A stretch of 64,000 bases of DNA from positions 2,356,001 to 2,420,000 of the forward strand of contig NZ_CP010849.1 of NCBI RefSeq assembly GCF_000931445.1, given 5' to 3'. Of the stretch, positions 62,906 through 64,000 are shown piece after piece. Positions within the stretch are counted from its first letter, which is position 1. Each line of letters starts with the position of its first letter. The position numbers and the translations under genes were made by a program. The notes beneath the pieces were generated by a model that worked only from the letters and a program-made list of their open reading frames with translations, was not told the origin of the DNA and did no database searches. The stretch comes from Streptomyces cyaneogriseus subsp. noncyanogenus (GTDB lineage: Bacteria; Actinomycetota; Actinomycetes; Streptomycetales; Streptomycetaceae).

Positions 62906-64000
62906 TCAGACCAGGGCGGCGGCCTCCTCGGGAGAGAGGCCGCCGCCCTCGGCGTACGCGGTCTCGTACGCCGCGTCGCCGAGCGCCTCCCGGACCCGGG
63001 CGACGGCCCGTTCCCGCGAGTCGCGTTCCATGGCGGTGGTGACATGGGCGGGGGGCGTCATCGCGGCGGCGGCTCCCAGGCACCGGGCGGCGTCCCCGGC
63101 CCGGCGCCCGCCGTCCACGCGGGCCAGCGCCATCGCGGCGATCGTCAGATAGGCGGAACGCATCTGCGGGGCGATGGCCGTGGACAACGGGTCGTCGGCC
63201 TGTTCCAGTGCCCTGCGGATCGCCGACAGGGACTCCTCGTGGCGGCCCTCCAGGGTGTCCAGCCAGGCCTCCGAGGCGAGGACGAACGCGTCGAAGATGG
63301 CGAACCGGGCGGTGTCGGACTCCTCGCGCAGCCGCCGCACCTGCTCGCGCGCCTCCCCCGTCCGCCCGGTCATGCTCAGCCGGCCGGCGAGGAAGAGCCG
63401 GGCGGCGGGCAGTGCGCCGTGGTCACCGGTGCGGACCGCCTCCTCGATCACCTCGCGCAGGATGCGCTCGCCCTGTTCCGCCGCGTCCGGATCGCCGGAG
63501 TCCACCAGCGCGCTGCCGCGCCGGGCGCCGAGGACCGCCACCTGGGCGCGGGCGCCCAGACGTTCGGCGTACCGCGCGGCGGCGGCGTAGTCGGCGGCGG
63601 CCCGCAGGTGGTCGCCCCTGCGCTCCAGGGCCTCGGCGCGCGCGGACAGCGCCTCGGCCGTGCCCCAGGCGTCGCCGAGGCGCCGGAAGATCTCCAGCGA
63701 CTCGTCGGCGTCGCGTGCCGCGTCGCCCGCCCAGTCGGCCCGGTTGGCCAGGACGGCGGCGCGCATCTGGAGGCTGCCGGCCAGCTCCCATTCGTAGCCC
63801 GCCGTCGTACGGCAGGTGCGCACGGCCGCGTCCAGGATGAGGCGCAGCCGCTCCAGGTCGCCGGTGAGCATGACGGCGAAGAACCACAGCAGGCCGGGGC
63901 TGCGGCAGGTCTGCGGCAGCCCGGGTTCGTAGGTGTCGGCGATGGTGCGCAGCTTCTCCCGCACCGCCGGGGAGCGCAGCACGTCCGGGTTCTTGTCCAG
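62906..64000 (-). CDS. C-terminal part of a large TPR/regulatory protein (AfsR/LuxR-like), start outside window
   Basis: The frame is open to the window edge and ends at 62906 (about 365 codons visible). The visible part is helical with TPR-like repeats (e.g. LEIFRRLGDAWGTAEALSAR, AEALERRGDHLRAAADYAAA, ESLSAIRRALEQADDPLSTA) and a C-terminal EALGDAAYETAYAEGG segment that is common in AfsR/SARP- or LuxR-type Streptomyces regulators with an ATPase and TPR tail. The DNA-binding part, if present, lies beyond 64 kb. It is convergent with the DrrB gene. Confidence 0.75.
   Translation of the reverse strand: MDKNPDVLRSPAVREKLRTIADTYEPGLPQTCRSPGLLWFFAVMLTGDLERLRLILDAAVRTCRTTAGYEWELAGSLQMRAAVLANRADWAGDAARDADESLEIFRRLGDAWGTAEALSARAEALERRGDHLRAAADYAAAARYAERLGARAQVAVLGARRGSALVDSGDPDAAEQGERILREVIEEAVRTGDHGALPAARLFLAGRLSMTGRTGEAREQVRRLREESDTARFAIFDAFVLASEAWLDTLEGRHEESLSAIRRALEQADDPLSTAIAPQMRSAYLTIAAMALARVDGGRRAGDAARCLGAAAAMTPPAHVTTAMERDSRERAVARVREALGDAAYETAYAEGGGLSPEEAAALV

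Overview
The window is chromosomal DNA of a Streptomyces (high-GC actinomycete). GC content is very high, start codons are often GTG, Shine-Dalgarno sites are GGAGG-like, and the gene order lipB-lipA-glnA-glnII-(amylase/mal cluster)-malR-glnE-nadE-glnA2-panB is, from memory, that of the S. coelicolor core chromosome. Species cannot be named from the sequence alone. No rRNA, tRNA or CRISPR array was seen.

Layout. 1-4.8 kb: a truncated helix-turn-helix regulator, lipoate synthesis (lipB, lipA), a small conserved protein and two membrane proteins. 4.8-9.2 kb: nitrogen assimilation, with glnA (GSI) and glnII (GSII), each preceded by a GlnR-type box, and three small genes between them. 9.2-15.2 kb: a possible leader peptide with an orphan winged-helix regulator, an SDR epimerase, a TPR protein, a sigma-like/transmembrane fusion, a TetR regulator and a tautomerase-fold enzyme. 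15.2-29.0 kb: a starch and maltodextrin cluster (giant amylase-pullulanase, secreted alpha-amylase, aglA, malEFG, malR) whose intergenic regions carry CTTGC/GCAAG operator-like repeats. 29.0-39.1 kb: a PAP2-type enzyme, glnE (which modifies GSI), a VOC protein, nadE, two membrane-anchored proteins and glnA2.

39.0-55.5 kb: a 16.4-kb actinomycete integrative and conjugative element (AICE) inserted inside the last codons of the protein-coding gene glnA2, not in a tRNA gene. A repeat of 87 bp with one internal mismatch marks both ends. The left copy restores the C-terminus and stop of glnA2, and the element also brings a replacement terminator. From the left the element holds int, xis, an iteron array, a replication module (helicase-like ATPase, prim-pol, 29-aa ORF), a spread gene, a CTTGTC repeat array, an FtsK-like traB, and a tightly overlapping transfer operon read leftwards. 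A GntR repressor lies opposite that operon. Cargo at the right end comprises a GGCT-like protein, a low-GC PIN-like nuclease and an SRA-HNH modification-dependent endonuclease, suggesting a defence cargo.

55.5-64 kb: core chromosome resumes with TetR and a divergent quinone-type oxidoreductase, an MFS exporter, a membrane-anchored EEP-family protein, panB with a textbook terminator, a DrrAB-like ABC exporter, and the truncated C-terminal part of a large TPR protein, probably an AfsR/LuxR-type regulator.

The two most interesting parts are the AICE, with its coding-gene attachment site, repeat arrays and defence cargo, and the unexplained sigma-like fusion protein at 11.9-13.8 kb.
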